The notes beneath the pieces were generated by a model. It saw nothing but the letters and a program-made list of their open reading frames with translations. It was not told the DNA's origin and searched no databases. Shown here piece by piece: positions 1-7,893 of a DNA stretch of 11,524 nucleotides (the stretch's first letter is position 1; the number at the start of each line of letters is the position of its first letter). Made by a program: the position numbers and the translations under genes. The DNA is from Proteobacteria bacterium UBA4575 (GTDB lineage: Bacteria; Pseudomonadota; Gammaproteobacteria; UBA4575): NCBI GenBank assembly GCA_002386945.1, contig DGKH01000027.1, positions 1 through 11,524 of the forward strand. The letters are read 5' to 3'.

Positions 1-512
1 GTGTCATAGTCGTTGTTTACCTGCTTATCTAAAACTGCAGTTTTATACGCAGCCAGACTATCCATACGTGCCAAGGCGTCTAGGGCACTACGCAACATAA
101 ACCTGACTTGCTCGCCTAATAACTGCAAAGCATTGAGATGATTTTTCTTTGGCGCACAGGCAGCCAGTTTGATCGCATAGCGACCAATCTTTTCAGCCTC
201 ATCACCCACTCGTTCAAGATCCGTAATGGTTTTCATCATAGAAAGTACTAATCGCAGATCATTGGCAGCCGGCTGGCGTAGTGCAATGATGCGATTACAC
301 TCTTCATCAATTGCAACTTCTATGGCATTAATCTGATGGTCGTTTCCTGCGACTTGCTCGGCAAGAACACTATCGGCATTCAGCAATGCCAGTAGACTAT
401 TTTCCACCTGCATTTCAACTAGTCCACCCATCTTCAATACTTGATGCTTAATAGCCTCAAGATCCTTATCGAAAAGATGAGAAATATGGTCGCCTGCTAT
501 ACGTTCACCCAT
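1..512 (-). CDS. phoU: PhoU, phosphate transport/signalling regulator (3' end cut off)
   Basis: PhoU couples the Pst transporter to the PhoR kinase and keeps the Pho regulon off when phosphate is plentiful; it is a cytoplasmic helical-bundle protein bound to the membrane complex. The reading frame runs from an ATG at 512-510 to the window edge, giving 170 residues; the family is usually about 235-240, so roughly the last 65-70 residues lie outside. The protein looks all-helical. The PhoU metal-site signature is clear at residues 98-110 (DLERVGDEAEKIG), preceded by a segment typical of the family (RQPAANDLRLVLSMMKTITD). The start is supported by GGAG at 521-524, eight bases upstream. It lies 79 bp after pstB with no terminator between them, so it is probably the last gene of pstCAB-phoU. 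A weak promoter-like pair sits in the gap (listed separately). Identification is firm from sequence and context. Confidence 0.96.
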   Translation of the reverse strand, partial: MGERIAGDHISHLFDKDLEAIKHQVLKMGGLVEMQVENSLLALLNADSVLAEQVAGNDHQINAIEVAIDEECNRIIALRQPAANDLRLVLSMMKTITDLERVGDEAEKIGRYAIKLAACAPKKNHLNALQLLGEQVRFMLRSALDALARMDSLAAYKTAVLDKQVNNDYD

Positions 513-546
513 GAAATTTTCTCCGTTAAATCCTGCTATTAACTAT

Positions 547-575
547 CCTATATTCAATCTGACCAGACACTTCAA
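547..575 (-). promoter_or_regulatory. Weak promoter-like sequence before phoU
   Basis: In the pstB-phoU gap, TTGAAG (570-575) and TATAGG (547-552) are separated by exactly 17 bp on the minus strand. Each matches the sigma-70 consensus at 4 of 6 positions. It could give phoU some basal expression independent of the pst promoter, but such matches arise by chance in AT-rich DNA. There is no Pho box beside it. Confidence 0.2.
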
Positions 576-591
576 ATAGACAAATGAAAAC

Positions 592-1410
592 TCAACCATA
601 ACGGCCAGTGATATAGTCTTCGGTCTGACGCTCTCCCGGCGCTGTAAACAGCACATTGGTAGGCCCAAACTCAATCAATTTGCCAAGATATAAAAACGCA
701 GTGTAATCAGACACACGAGCTGCTTGCTGCATATTATGTGTGACGATAACTACCGTGTATTGAGACTTCAGCTCTGCAATAAGTTCTTCAATCTTCAGTG
801 TTGAAATTGGATCCAATGCAGACGCCGGCTCATCTAATAATAAAACCTGCGGTCGCACTGCAATCGCTCTAGCAATCACTAGCCGCTGCTGCTGGCCACC
901 TGACAGGCTGAATGCATTATCTTGTAGGCGGTCACCTACCTCACCCCATAGGGCAGAGTTAACCAAAGACCATTCCACACGATCTTCAATTTCTGTCTTA
1001 TTCGTAATGCCTTGCAGACGCAAACCATAAGCGACGTTTTCAAAGATTGATTTGGGGAATGGGTTGGGCTTCTGAAAAACCATACCAACCTGCTGCCTTA
1101 ACTCAGTGACATTGACGTCGCGCGTATTAATGTCTTTGCCATGTAGTTTCATCTGGCCACTGATATTAATGCCATCAATCAAATCGTTCATACGATTCAT
1201 GCAGCGTAATAGAGTCGACTTACCGCAACCACTAGGACCAATAAAAGCCGTCGCACGATTAGTTGGAATCTTTAAATTAATATCAAACAGCGCTTGTTTC
1301 GTACCATAGCTCAAAGAAAAGTCTTCGCAGGTTATGCAAATATCTTCCTGATCAATTGAGCGAGAGGCTTGGTTCTCAAACAAGTCTGATGAAATGCTAG
1401 TTGTTGCCAT
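592..1410 (-). CDS. pstB: PstB, phosphate ABC transporter ATPase
   Basis: PstB is the cytoplasmic ATPase that drives high-affinity phosphate import through PstC/PstA (PstSCAB complex). The 272-residue protein carries a full ABC nucleotide-binding domain: Walker [10 protein letters not shown] (58-66), Q-loop around Q113 ([10 protein letters not shown]), signature LSGGQQQR (169-176), Walker B VLLLDEP (189-195) and H-loop H225 (VTHNM). The QKPNPFP stretch and the ending ITGRYG are typical of PstB rather than ABC ATPases in general. Length is close to the family norm (about 257), with a slightly longer N-terminal tail before the domain. The ATG at 1410-1408 is preceded by AAGG seven bases upstream; this site begins at the pstA stop (TAGAAGG), so translation is probably coupled to pstA. 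The gap to pstA is 11 bp and to phoU 79 bp. All catalytic residues are present, so it should be active. Confidence 0.98.
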   Translation of the reverse strand: MATTSISSDLFENQASRSIDQEDICITCEDFSLSYGTKQALFDINLKIPTNRATAFIGPSGCGKSTLLRCMNRMNDLIDGINISGQMKLHGKDINTRDVNVTELRQQVGMVFQKPNPFPKSIFENVAYGLRLQGITNKTEIEDRVEWSLVNSALWGEVGDRLQDNAFSLSGGQQQRLVIARAIAVRPQVLLLDEPASALDPISTLKIEELIAELKSQYTVVIVTHNMQQAARVSDYTAFLYLGKLIEFGPTNVLFTAPGERQTEDYITGRYG

Positions 1411-1421
1411 AACGTGACCTT

Positions 1422-3089
1422 CTATTGTTCCAGGGTGCGATATTTTTCGCGGAGATGATTACGAATATAAATTGCACTTAGATTGAGCAAAATAATGACC
1501 GCTACAAGAATTAATGCCGTGGCATACACTAACGGTCGAGCTGCCTCTACGTTAGGGCTTTGAAAGCCAACATCATAAATATGAAAGCCAAGGTGCATGA
1601 ATTTTCGTTCTAAATGTAAAAACGGCGCATTCATATCTAACGGCAACGAGGGGGCTAGCTTAACGGCTCCAACCAACATCAACGGTGCGACCTCACCAGC
1701 GGCTCGCGCTACGGCCAAAATCAGTCCCGTCATCATCGCCGGACTCGCCATTGGAATAACGATACGCCACAGTGTTTCTGCCTTGGTCGCACCTAAGGCA
1801 AGAGAACCTTCTCTGACTGCTCTTGGGATACGTGCCAAACCTTCTTCAGTGGCAACAATCACGACAGGCACTGTCAGCAAGGCCAAGGTCAACGAAGCCC
1901 ACATCAAACCACCAGAACCAAATGTAGGGGATGGTAAAGCTTCCGGATAAAACAATTGATCTATATTGCCGCCGAGCACATAGACAAAGAAACCCAAACC
2001 GAAGACGCCGTAAACGATTGACGGGACACCCGCAAGATTATTGACTGAGATACGTACTAGCCGAGTGACAAAACCCTGCTTCGCATATTCGCGCAAATAG
2101 ATCGCAGCAATCACACCGAAAGGCGTGACGATAACAGACATCAATAGAACCATCATCACGGTGCCAAAGATTGCAGGGAAAATACCGCCTTCGGTATTCG
2201 CCTCTCTTGGATCGTCACTGACAAAATCGATCAAGTTACCAAAGTAGTGTTGTATCTTGGTCGGAATAGACATGGCGTTAGGACGAGTCGCCTTCACTAC
2301 CTTAGATAAATTAATACTGACCTCTTCACCGGTCATCACACGCAGGGTTACTGCATCGCGCCGAATGTCAGCATAGAGGACATCTAGTCGTGTCTTTAAG
2401 GCATCATAGTCGGCATCTAACTGCGCTTTAGTTCCGGCTATCTCGGCCTGCTCCTCTGCATCATCTCGACCCGCAAGTTCCATCGCGCGAGTACGAAGAC
2501 GCAGCTTTTCCATCTTGAAGTTGATTGCGCCAATTTCACTCTTTTCTATATCGCCGATCCGTTCTCGTAATTCTGCTACACGTTCGACGCGCGAGCTTAA
2601 CTTTGCCCAAAGTTCTTCAACGCCTGCTTGAGTGATGACACCATCCTCTTTGACCGCTACCAATTCACCATAAAAGTTACCCCACTCTGTGCGCTCAAGC
2701 ACAATCAGCTCTTCTGGCAAACTGACACTTTTTTCTAGCGGTGCAACAGTAAGGCGGAAGTCAAAGCCGTAGACATCGCGGTTACCAATCTTTAGCAATG
2801 TGCGTTCAACAAACTCTTCTTTGAAATTGTATTTAACACCAGCTTCACGTAGCTGCCTTGCTGATACTGTTTCGGTTTTTGCGCGCTCACCAATTAGCGT
2901 GGTTATACCGCCACCTTCCTCATACTCGATTTGCCAAATTGCTTTCGGCCAAAAATGCCCTAGACCACGGACAGCAATCAGCACCAGCAACCCGATCACC
3001 ATGATCATGCTGATAGATACCGCGCCAGCATTCAGCCAGACCCAAGGGGTTCCGCTTTGGAAAAATCCAATCTTTTTATTATCTGTCAT
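1422..3089 (-). CDS. pstA: PstA, phosphate ABC transporter permease, long form with periplasmic coiled-coil insertion
   Basis: PstA is one of the two inner-membrane permease subunits of the Pst phosphate importer. At 555 residues it is almost twice E. coli PstA (296). A first membrane helix (about 20-40) is followed by a large soluble segment (about 45-300) before the conserved permease core. The segment contains a mixed region (50-150) and a strongly charged, heptad-like helical stretch (about 155-245) that reads as coiled coil. The core (303-555) has hydrophobic segments near 305-332, 350-373, 395-415, 445-475 and 518-542. The ABC coupling (EAA) loop lies at about 427-465, with [18 protein letters not shown] at its start. 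Similar long PstA proteins with an extra N-terminal domain occur in Pseudomonas and relatives. The gap to the pstC stop is 11 bp; the Shine-Dalgarno before ATG 3089-3087 is weak (AGG about 10 bases upstream), suggesting coupling to pstC. The product is certain; the role of the insertion is not. Confidence 0.96.
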   Translation of the reverse strand: MTDNKKIGFFQSGTPWVWLNAGAVSISMIMVIGLLVLIAVRGLGHFWPKAIWQIEYEEGGGITTLIGERAKTETVSARQLREAGVKYNFKEEFVERTLLKIGNRDVYGFDFRLTVAPLEKSVSLPEELIVLERTEWGNFYGELVAVKEDGVITQAGVEELWAKLSSRVERVAELRERIGDIEKSEIGAINFKMEKLRLRTRAMELAGRDDAEEQAEIAGTKAQLDADYDALKTRLDVLYADIRRDAVTLRVMTGEEVSINLSKVVKATRPNAMSIPTKIQHYFGNLIDFVSDDPREANTEGGIFPAIFGTVMMVLLMSVIVTPFGVIAAIYLREYAKQGFVTRLVRISVNNLAGVPSIVYGVFGLGFFVYVLGGNIDQLFYPEALPSPTFGSGGLMWASLTLALLTVPVVIVATEEGLARIPRAVREGSLALGATKAETLWRIVIPMASPAMMTGLILAVARAAGEVAPLMLVGAVKLAPSLPLDMNAPFLHLERKFMHLGFHIYDVGFQSPNVEAARPLVYATALILVAVIILLNLSAIYIRNHLREKYRTLEQ

Positions 3090-3100
3090 AACTATCGAAC

Positions 3101-5356
3101 CTATAAGGTCGCGTATTTCCTGCGCAAGCGTTGGCGAACAATCTCTGCAATAGTGTTAAAGAAGAAAGTGAACATAAACAATACAAAAGCAGCCAAGAAT
3201 AAGATGCGGTAGTGCGTGCTATCTACTTCTGACTCTGGCAACTCAACGGCAACGTTTGCCGACAAGGTGCGCATCCCTTCAAAAATACCGAAGTCCATTA
3301 CTGGTGTATTACCGGTTGCCATTAAGACGATCATGGTCTCACCAACGGCACGACCAAAACCAATCATCACTGCTGAAAAGATACCTGGACTAGCTGATGG
3401 CAGAACCACTCGAACTAAGGTTTGCCATGGTGTTGCACCCAGCGCCAGTGACCCTGATGTTAGATGTTTTGGCACACTAAAGATCGCATCTTCAGCAATT
3501 GAGAAGATTGTTGGAATAACGGCAAAGCCCATCGCAATACCAATAATTAAGGCATTACGTTGATCGAAACCGACACCTAGATTTTCACTCATCCAAATGC
3601 GGATATTACCTTCGAATAGGGCACCTTCAACAGCAGTGGAGGCACTCATGCATAACATCACGATAGTAATAATGGGTAAGGCCAAGATGGCTGCTTCCCA
3701 ACCCTCTGGAATCTTACTTTTAATCTCAAATGGCAAACGCCACCAGATTAATGCCGACAAGATAATACCTAGCGGTACAAAGATCAGGACAAAAACAACA
3801 CCCGGCAGATGCTGCTCAATATAAGGTGCTAACCATAGACCTGCTAGGAAACCGAGGATAACCGTAGGCAAGGCCTCCATAATTTCAATCGATGGCTTAA
3901 CCAGGGCACGCATCTTCGGACGCATGAAGTAGGCGGTAAAGATTGCACCACAAATAGCCAACGGCATGGCGAATAACATCGCATAGAATGCGGCCTTAAT
4001 GGTGCCGAAGGTCAACGGGATTAAACTATACTTAGGTTCAAAGTCACTACTGGCCGATGACGACTGCCAAATATAATCTGGCTTCTGATAGTCCTCATAC
4101 CAAACCTTGCCCCAAAGACCTGATAGAGAAGACTCTGGGTGGTGATTATCCATATCCCAGACACTTAACTGACCTAAGGAATCTTCTAGCAACAAGATAT
4201 CAGAACGCGGTGCAATGGCGATATGCTGCACCTCACCCTCAGTCGCTGCAATCGTCATAAGATCACGTTCACTAGTGGTGTAGAAAAAATTAACCTTGCC
4301 TGATTCGGCAGCTGCAACAACGCCTTTGCGTAATTGTTCACTGGCCATTTTATTCACGCCACTGGAATCAACCTTAAACTCACGAATCTTTTTCAGCGTA
4401 TAAGGGACATCACCCTCAGCCCGAATTTTAAACCATTGGCTGACCACACCGCTGTCGTCACCTACTAATACTGAAATACCACCAATCAACCATTCTATGC
4501 CGGTCGGCTTACTACTCTGATTAGTGACATCGATAACTTCTTGCAGATCAGGACTGGCGATATCTCGAATATCATAGAGCGCTAGAGTCCCTCTATCATT
4601 AAGCACATAGGCCCACTCCTGCTCGGGGTCTACCAGTAAAGCAACAGGCTCATGGCTACTATTAAGGAAGCTATTGTCTATTTCCTCAAGTACAACATCT
4701 TCACTAATGAAGGAGCTCACCTTCTCAAACCCGGTCAGGCCTAATTTGCCATCTTCGTTCTGATAAAAAATAGTTAGATTGTCTTCATTCTCACCAACAG
4801 CAAATTGCATGATCGCAGATTCACCCAGATCGACTACTTCCTGACCGAAGGGATAGACCACTTTCGGATGGATAATGCGCTCTGTCTCAGTGAACTCCAG
4901 GTCGTACTCATGCTTAAAAAATAACAGGCCACCAGACTTGAGGTTGGCTGCTAATAAACGACTTGCTTCACTGACATTACGCACGCCGAGCACTGCATCA
5001 TCATCGCTTATAGGTAATTTATAATTTATGACCGATTGGCCATTACTGACATCAAAAAACAGCACACTGCCGTCTTTAGTTACACGGAATGCAATCTCTG
5101 CTTGTTCTTCCACTCCCAGCATGAGGGAGGGTCCCAATGCCGTAGAAGGCAGCTGATAACGTGCACTTTCATGGATTTCTGGTTCCTCAAACAATGGATA
5201 CACCACGCTCAGGAGGAAGATGAAAATCAACGCGATAGCACCGATCACAGCGGCACCGCCCACCTGCACCACTCGCATCATCAATTCATCTTTGATTTTG
5301 CGCCAGCGCCAGTTGACCTTCGCCTGGGTTTCAATCGTTGAATTCGCTTTATCCAT
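3101..5356 (-). CDS. pstC: PstC, phosphate ABC transporter permease, long form with periplasmic propeller-like domain
   Basis: PstC pairs with PstA to form the phosphate channel in the inner membrane. This protein has 751 residues from the ATG at 5356-5354, against 319 in E. coli. A cytoplasmic basic N-terminus and one membrane helix (about 32-54) precede a soluble segment of nearly 390 residues (about 55-440), then the permease core. The soluble segment is rich in beta-strand-like repeats with turns such as KDGSVLFFDVSNG, NDRGTLALYDIRD and DSLGQLSVWDMDN, as in WD40/propeller blades. The core has several membrane helices (about 448-478, 490-540, 555-575, 602-622, 655-685, 716-740) and an EAA coupling loop at 636-672 (LALGATPWQTLVRVVLPSASPG). 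Orientation after the first helix places the insertion in the periplasm. The frame stays open four codons upstream to a TTG at 5368-5366, but neither start has a good Shine-Dalgarno; ATG is chosen. Large PstC forms are known in Pseudomonas-type bacteria. Confidence 0.95.
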   Translation of the reverse strand: MDKANSTIETQAKVNWRWRKIKDELMMRVVQVGGAAVIGAIALIFIFLLSVVYPLFEEPEIHESARYQLPSTALGPSLMLGVEEQAEIAFRVTKDGSVLFFDVSNGQSVINYKLPISDDDAVLGVRNVSEASRLLAANLKSGGLLFFKHEYDLEFTETERIIHPKVVYPFGQEVVDLGESAIMQFAVGENEDNLTIFYQNEDGKLGLTGFEKVSSFISEDVVLEEIDNSFLNSSHEPVALLVDPEQEWAYVLNDRGTLALYDIRDIASPDLQEVIDVTNQSSKPTGIEWLIGGISVLVGDDSGVVSQWFKIRAEGDVPYTLKKIREFKVDSSGVNKMASEQLRKGVVAAAESGKVNFFYTTSERDLMTIAATEGEVQHIAIAPRSDILLLEDSLGQLSVWDMDNHHPESSLSGLWGKVWYEDYQKPDYIWQSSSASSDFEPKYSLIPLTFGTIKAAFYAMLFAMPLAICGAIFTAYFMRPKMRALVKPSIEIMEALPTVILGFLAGLWLAPYIEQHLPGVVFVLIFVPLGIILSALIWWRLPFEIKSKIPEGWEAAILALPIITIVMLCMSASTAVEGALFEGNIRIWMSENLGVGFDQRNALIIGIAMGFAVIPTIFSIAEDAIFSVPKHLTSGSLALGATPWQTLVRVVLPSASPGIFSAVMIGFGRAVGETMIVLMATGNTPVMDFGIFEGMRTLSANVAVELPESEVDSTHYRILFLAAFVLFMFTFFFNTIAEIVRQRLRRKYATL

Positions 5357-5384
5357 TAGCCAAACCAAAATTAATTAAGTACTT

Positions 5385-5410
5385 TTGTGGGCCTTAGTTA
5401 TAAGCCACAA
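5385..5410 (-). other. Hairpin in the pstC leader
   Basis: TTGTGG (5385-5390) pairs with CCACAA (5405-5410), and CTTA pairs with TAAG inside it, leaving a GTTA loop and a two-base bulge. It lies between the pstS terminator and the pstC start. The minus-strand loop side contains TATAAC (5397-5402), a 5-of-6 match to a -10 box but without a matching -35. The hairpin could cap or stabilise the pstCAB-phoU transcript, or the TATAAC could be a weak basal promoter. I see no Pho box here. Confidence 0.4.
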
Positions 5411-5416
5411 CGGAAT

Positions 5417-5456
5417 AAAAAAAGAGAGGCTCAGGATAGTACCTGAGCCTCTCTTT
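5417..5456 (-). terminator. Intrinsic terminator / attenuator after pstS
   Basis: A perfect 15-bp inverted repeat (AAAGAGAGGCTCAGG at 5421-5435 with its complement at 5442-5456) has a 6-base loop. On the minus strand it is followed by seven T (5417-5423, partly within the stem base). It begins 28 bp after the pstS stop. This is a textbook Rho-independent terminator. Because pstCAB-phoU follow in the same direction without a clear promoter, it probably works as a partial terminator, giving more pstS mRNA than permease mRNA, as expected for a binding protein needed in excess. Confidence 0.9.
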
Positions 5457-5484
5457 ATCTATCATAAATTGAACTGGGGATGAA

Positions 5485-6456
5485 TTACAGACCCAGCTCC
5501 GATAGAGATTTTTTCACTACGCTAGCGGGCAGAGGAATATAACCGTCTTTTACGACTACTTTCTGACCAACACGTGATAACACTAGTTTAACAAATTCGC
5601 CCTCTAGAGGAGACAAAGCTTTGTTTGGGTGCTTATTCACGTAGACATATAGAAAGCGGGCTAGTGGGTAAGTACCTGCTACCGCTGATTCTGGAGTCGG
5701 TGCAACATAATTTGTTTTACCCGACTTAGATAGCGGCAGTGCGCGAACACCTGTTGTGCGGTAACCAATACCTGAATAACCAATACCGTTTAATGAGGCA
5801 GTTACTGACTGAACGACTGAGGCTGAACCCGGTTGCTCATTGACACCTGACTTGTAGTCACCCTTACACAGCGCCTTCTTCTTAAAGTAACCGTAAGTAC
5901 CTGAAACTGAGTTACGACCGAATAACTGTACATCTTTACGCGCCCACTCACCGGTTAGACCCAAATCACCCCAGTTAACAACGTTAGCCGTCGCACCACA
6001 TTTACGTGTACTTGAAAATACGGCATCAACCTGATCGATAGAAAGACCTGCAATTGGGTTATCTTTATTAACGAATACAGCTAGTGCATCGATGGCCACC
6101 GGGATGGCAGTTGGCTTGTAGCCATATTTTGATTCAAAAGCAGCAATTTCTTTGCTCTTCATCTTACGGCTCATTGGCCCTAGGTTTGAGGTCGATTCTG
6201 TTAGCGCTGGTGGCGCAGTTGAAGAACCAGCCGCTTGAATTTGGATGTTCACATTTGGATAGAACCGCTTGTACTCTTCTGCCCACAGCGTCATTAGGTT
6301 AGCCAATGTGTCAGAACCAACTGATGATAAATTACCAGACACACCGCTCGCCACGGAGTAATCAGCAATAGCATCGTCGATTTTTGGTTCCGCAAATGAT
6401 ACGTTGCTAGACACTAGCAGTGCAGCCATCGTTGGAATGATATGCTTAAATTTCAT
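5485..6456 (-). CDS. pstS: PstS, periplasmic phosphate-binding protein
   Basis: PstS captures inorganic phosphate in the periplasm and delivers it to PstC/PstA. The 323-residue protein starts with a signal peptide (about residues 1-22, [20 protein letters not shown] followed by FA), with likely cleavage after SFA; no lipobox cysteine is seen, so it should be soluble. Ligand-loop motifs of the family are visible: GSDT (47-50), [11 protein letters not shown] (75-85), MSRKM (95-99) and [12 protein letters not shown] (180-191), whose Arg and SGT correspond to the phosphate-contacting Arg and Ser-Gly-Thr of E. coli PstS. Two cysteines (C153, C197) could form a disulfide. The ATG at 6456-6454 is fixed by AGGAGA at 6461-6466; an in-frame TTG seven codons upstream would place that site inside the gene and is less likely. 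It has its own Pho promoter upstream and a strong terminator downstream. Confidence 0.97.
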   Translation of the reverse strand: MKFKHIIPTMAALLVSSNVSFAEPKIDDAIADYSVASGVSGNLSSVGSDTLANLMTLWAEEYKRFYPNVNIQIQAAGSSTAPPALTESTSNLGPMSRKMKSKEIAAFESKYGYKPTAIPVAIDALAVFVNKDNPIAGLSIDQVDAVFSSTRKCGATANVVNWGDLGLTGEWARKDVQLFGRNSVSGTYGYFKKKALCKGDYKSGVNEQPGSASVVQSVTASLNGIGYSGIGYRTTGVRALPLSKSGKTNYVAPTPESAVAGTYPLARFLYVYVNKHPNKALSPLEGEFVKLVLSRVGQKVVVKDGYIPLPASVVKKSLSELGL

Positions 6457-6460
6457 GGAA

Positions 6461-6466
6461 TCTCCT
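6461..6466 (-). promoter_or_regulatory. Ribosome binding site deciding the pstS start
   Basis: AGGAGA lies four bases before the ATG at 6456-6454. It selects this start over the upstream in-frame TTG at 6477-6475, which has no such site and would add seven residues ahead of the signal peptide. Confidence 0.85.
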
Positions 6467-6493
6467 AGATAAATCAAATAGATAGGTCTAATC

Positions 6494-6517
6494 TTAATGG
6501 TGCAAAACCTTCATTAA
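6494..6517 (-). other. Possible hairpin in the pstS mRNA leader
   Basis: TTAATG (6494-6499) and CATTAA (6512-6517) form a 6-bp inverted repeat around a 12-base loop, within the predicted untranslated leader of pstS, about 40 bases before the start codon. An alternative pairing uses an inner GGT/ACC with a three-base bulge. The stem is AT-rich and weak, with no T-tract, so it is not a terminator. It may be a modest mRNA-stabilising element or chance. Confidence 0.25.
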
Positions 6518-6534
6518 CGGTTCAGCTGATGGCC

Positions 6535-6568
6535 ATACTAATACCCAATTCTTACACCAATATTACAA
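6535..6568 (-). promoter_or_regulatory. Pho box and -10 element of the pstS promoter
   Basis: On the minus strand TTGTAATATTGGTGTAAG (6568-6551) consists of two 7-bp units, TTGTAAT and GTGTAAG, with a 4-bp spacer, resembling the PhoB consensus of repeated CTGTCAT-like units every 11 bp. Exactly 10 bp later is TAGTAT (6540-6535), a -10 match at 4 of 6; the E. coli phoA promoter has this same 10-bp spacing. A further weak unit, GGGTATT, follows in the same 11-bp phase. There is no -35 box, as expected where PhoB replaces that contact. Transcription would start near 6527, leaving a leader of about 70 bases. The box lies about 20 bp after the phoR stop codon, so pstS may also receive readthrough from phoBR. 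Confidence 0.75.
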
Positions 6569-6587
6569 TCAGCAGATATCTTCTACT

Positions 6588-7886
6588 TTACTCACATCGT
6601 TCTTGTGGAAAGATCATCTCTACGTAGGTGCCAACACCAATTTCACTGTTGATCTGTAGTTTTCCTGAGTGCCGCTCTAACACGTGCTTAACAATGGAGA
6701 GCCCTAGGCCGGTGCCACCAGTATCTCTAGAACGACCTTTGTCGACACGGTAAAACCGTTCTGTAATATGAGGCAGATGTCTGGCTGCGATGCCTTCACC
6801 ATGGTCTTGCACACTGAGCTTGGCACTGCCATCAGCCAGCTGTTTCCAAACGATGTTAATCGGTGTCTCTGACTCGGTATATTTGACGGCATTATCGATG
6901 ACATTCCGGATCACGCTCTGCAGCTCGGTACTATTGCCTATGAGCTTAACCTCAGTCTCACAACTGAGAGAAAGCGGCTGGTCTCTATAATGTGAGGAGG
7001 CCTCTACTAGCTCTTTGGTTTCTTTCAATAAGGCCACCATATCAACGGGTGCCACCACACTCTGTGAGCTCAAAGTGCTTTCTAATTTTGATAGTGCCAA
7101 CAAATCTTCAAGTAGATTCTTCAGTCGTAGCGATTGATCTAATGCACCATCGACTCCATGTCGAACTCGCAAATCTATTCCTTCCTGATCTGAAAGTGAC
7201 TCTAGATAGCCAATAATCACCGTCAACGGCGTTCGCATCTCATGTGATGCATTGGTCACAAAGGCCTTACGCACACGCTCTAATCGCAGCAAGTCTTTAT
7301 GATCTTGCACATAAAATAGGTGTCTTTGCTGCGAATAGGGAATGATCTTAAGCATCAGGTCACGATCAACACTACCTGGTGAGGAGAATTCCAAAGGCTC
7401 GGTGTAATCTGCTGCCTGTAGATAATGTGCAATCAGTGGGTCACGCACGATATTCCCGACTGGCTGTCCAACATCACGTAGTGGATCAATACCTAAAAGC
7501 TGCTTTGCCGCAGGATTAGCCCATTCCACTCGATGCTGTCTATCGATAATCAGCATTGCATCAGGCATCGCATCAGTCGCCGCATCAAAGCGATTGAGTA
7601 ACTCTTCCAGTCTTTTACGCTGACGATCACTGTCCCGCTTCACGGCGACAATGGCCTTCACAATATCACCGGCGGAGCCTGGAATATCAGGGCTGGTCTC
7701 TGCTGTAATCCCTTGCACCAGCCATTCGCGGATACGCGCTAACTTGGATAGCAATCGGATAATATGAAAAAATAAAACGGCGCCAATGGACAGCGCCCAA
7801 TACCCTGAGATCAAGCCCAGCATGAGACCGGCTAGCAACGCTAACGCAGCATATTGAATATCGGCCCAACTCAGCGAAAGTTTCAC
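6588..7886 (-). CDS. phoR: PhoR, phosphate-sensing histidine kinase
   Basis: PhoR is the inner-membrane sensor kinase that phosphorylates PhoB in low phosphate and acts as a phosphatase when the Pst-PhoU complex signals plenty. The 432-residue protein matches the E. coli length (431). It has two closely spaced membrane helices (about 11-28 and 31-46) with almost no periplasmic loop, a linker, a PAS domain (about 95-195, with DAMLIIDRQHRVEWANPAA), a HisKA domain with phospho-acceptor H215 (NASHEMRTPLT), and an ATPase domain with N-box NVIDNAVKY (328-336), G1 DHGEGI (361-366), F-box RFYRVDKG and G2 GGTGLGLS (390-397). All catalytic motifs are intact. The near absence of a periplasmic part fits sensing through Pst/PhoU rather than by direct ligand binding. 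The start is GTG at 7886-7884, 7 bp after the phoB stop, with AGAAAGG directly before it; translation is probably coupled to phoB. Confidence 0.96.
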   Translation of the reverse strand: MKLSLSWADIQYAALALLAGLMLGLISGYWALSIGAVLFFHIIRLLSKLARIREWLVQGITAETSPDIPGSAGDIVKAIVAVKRDSDRQRKRLEELLNRFDAATDAMPDAMLIIDRQHRVEWANPAAKQLLGIDPLRDVGQPVGNIVRDPLIAHYLQAADYTEPLEFSSPGSVDRDLMLKIIPYSQQRHLFYVQDHKDLLRLERVRKAFVTNASHEMRTPLTVIIGYLESLSDQEGIDLRVRHGVDGALDQSLRLKNLLEDLLALSKLESTLSSQSVVAPVDMVALLKETKELVEASSHYRDQPLSLSCETEVKLIGNSTELQSVIRNVIDNAVKYTESETPINIVWKQLADGSAKLSVQDHGEGIAARHLPHITERFYRVDKGRSRDTGGTGLGLSIVKHVLERHSGKLQINSEIGVGTYVEMIFPQERCE

Positions 7887-7893
7887 CCTTTCT

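Noticed and set aside
2800..3153. Plus-strand frame of 117 codons opposite pstA/pstC
   Set aside because: It is antisense to the well-supported pstA and pstC coding sequence, crosses their junction and shows no recognisable domain.
5369..5416. Pho box upstream of pstC
   Set aside because: TTGTGGC is followed 11 bp later by AACTAAG, which does not resemble a second unit, so no box is called.
6457..6477. TTG start seven codons upstream for pstS
   Set aside because: The AGGAGA ribosome site falls inside this extension and points to the ATG at 6456; the signal peptide also begins naturally there.
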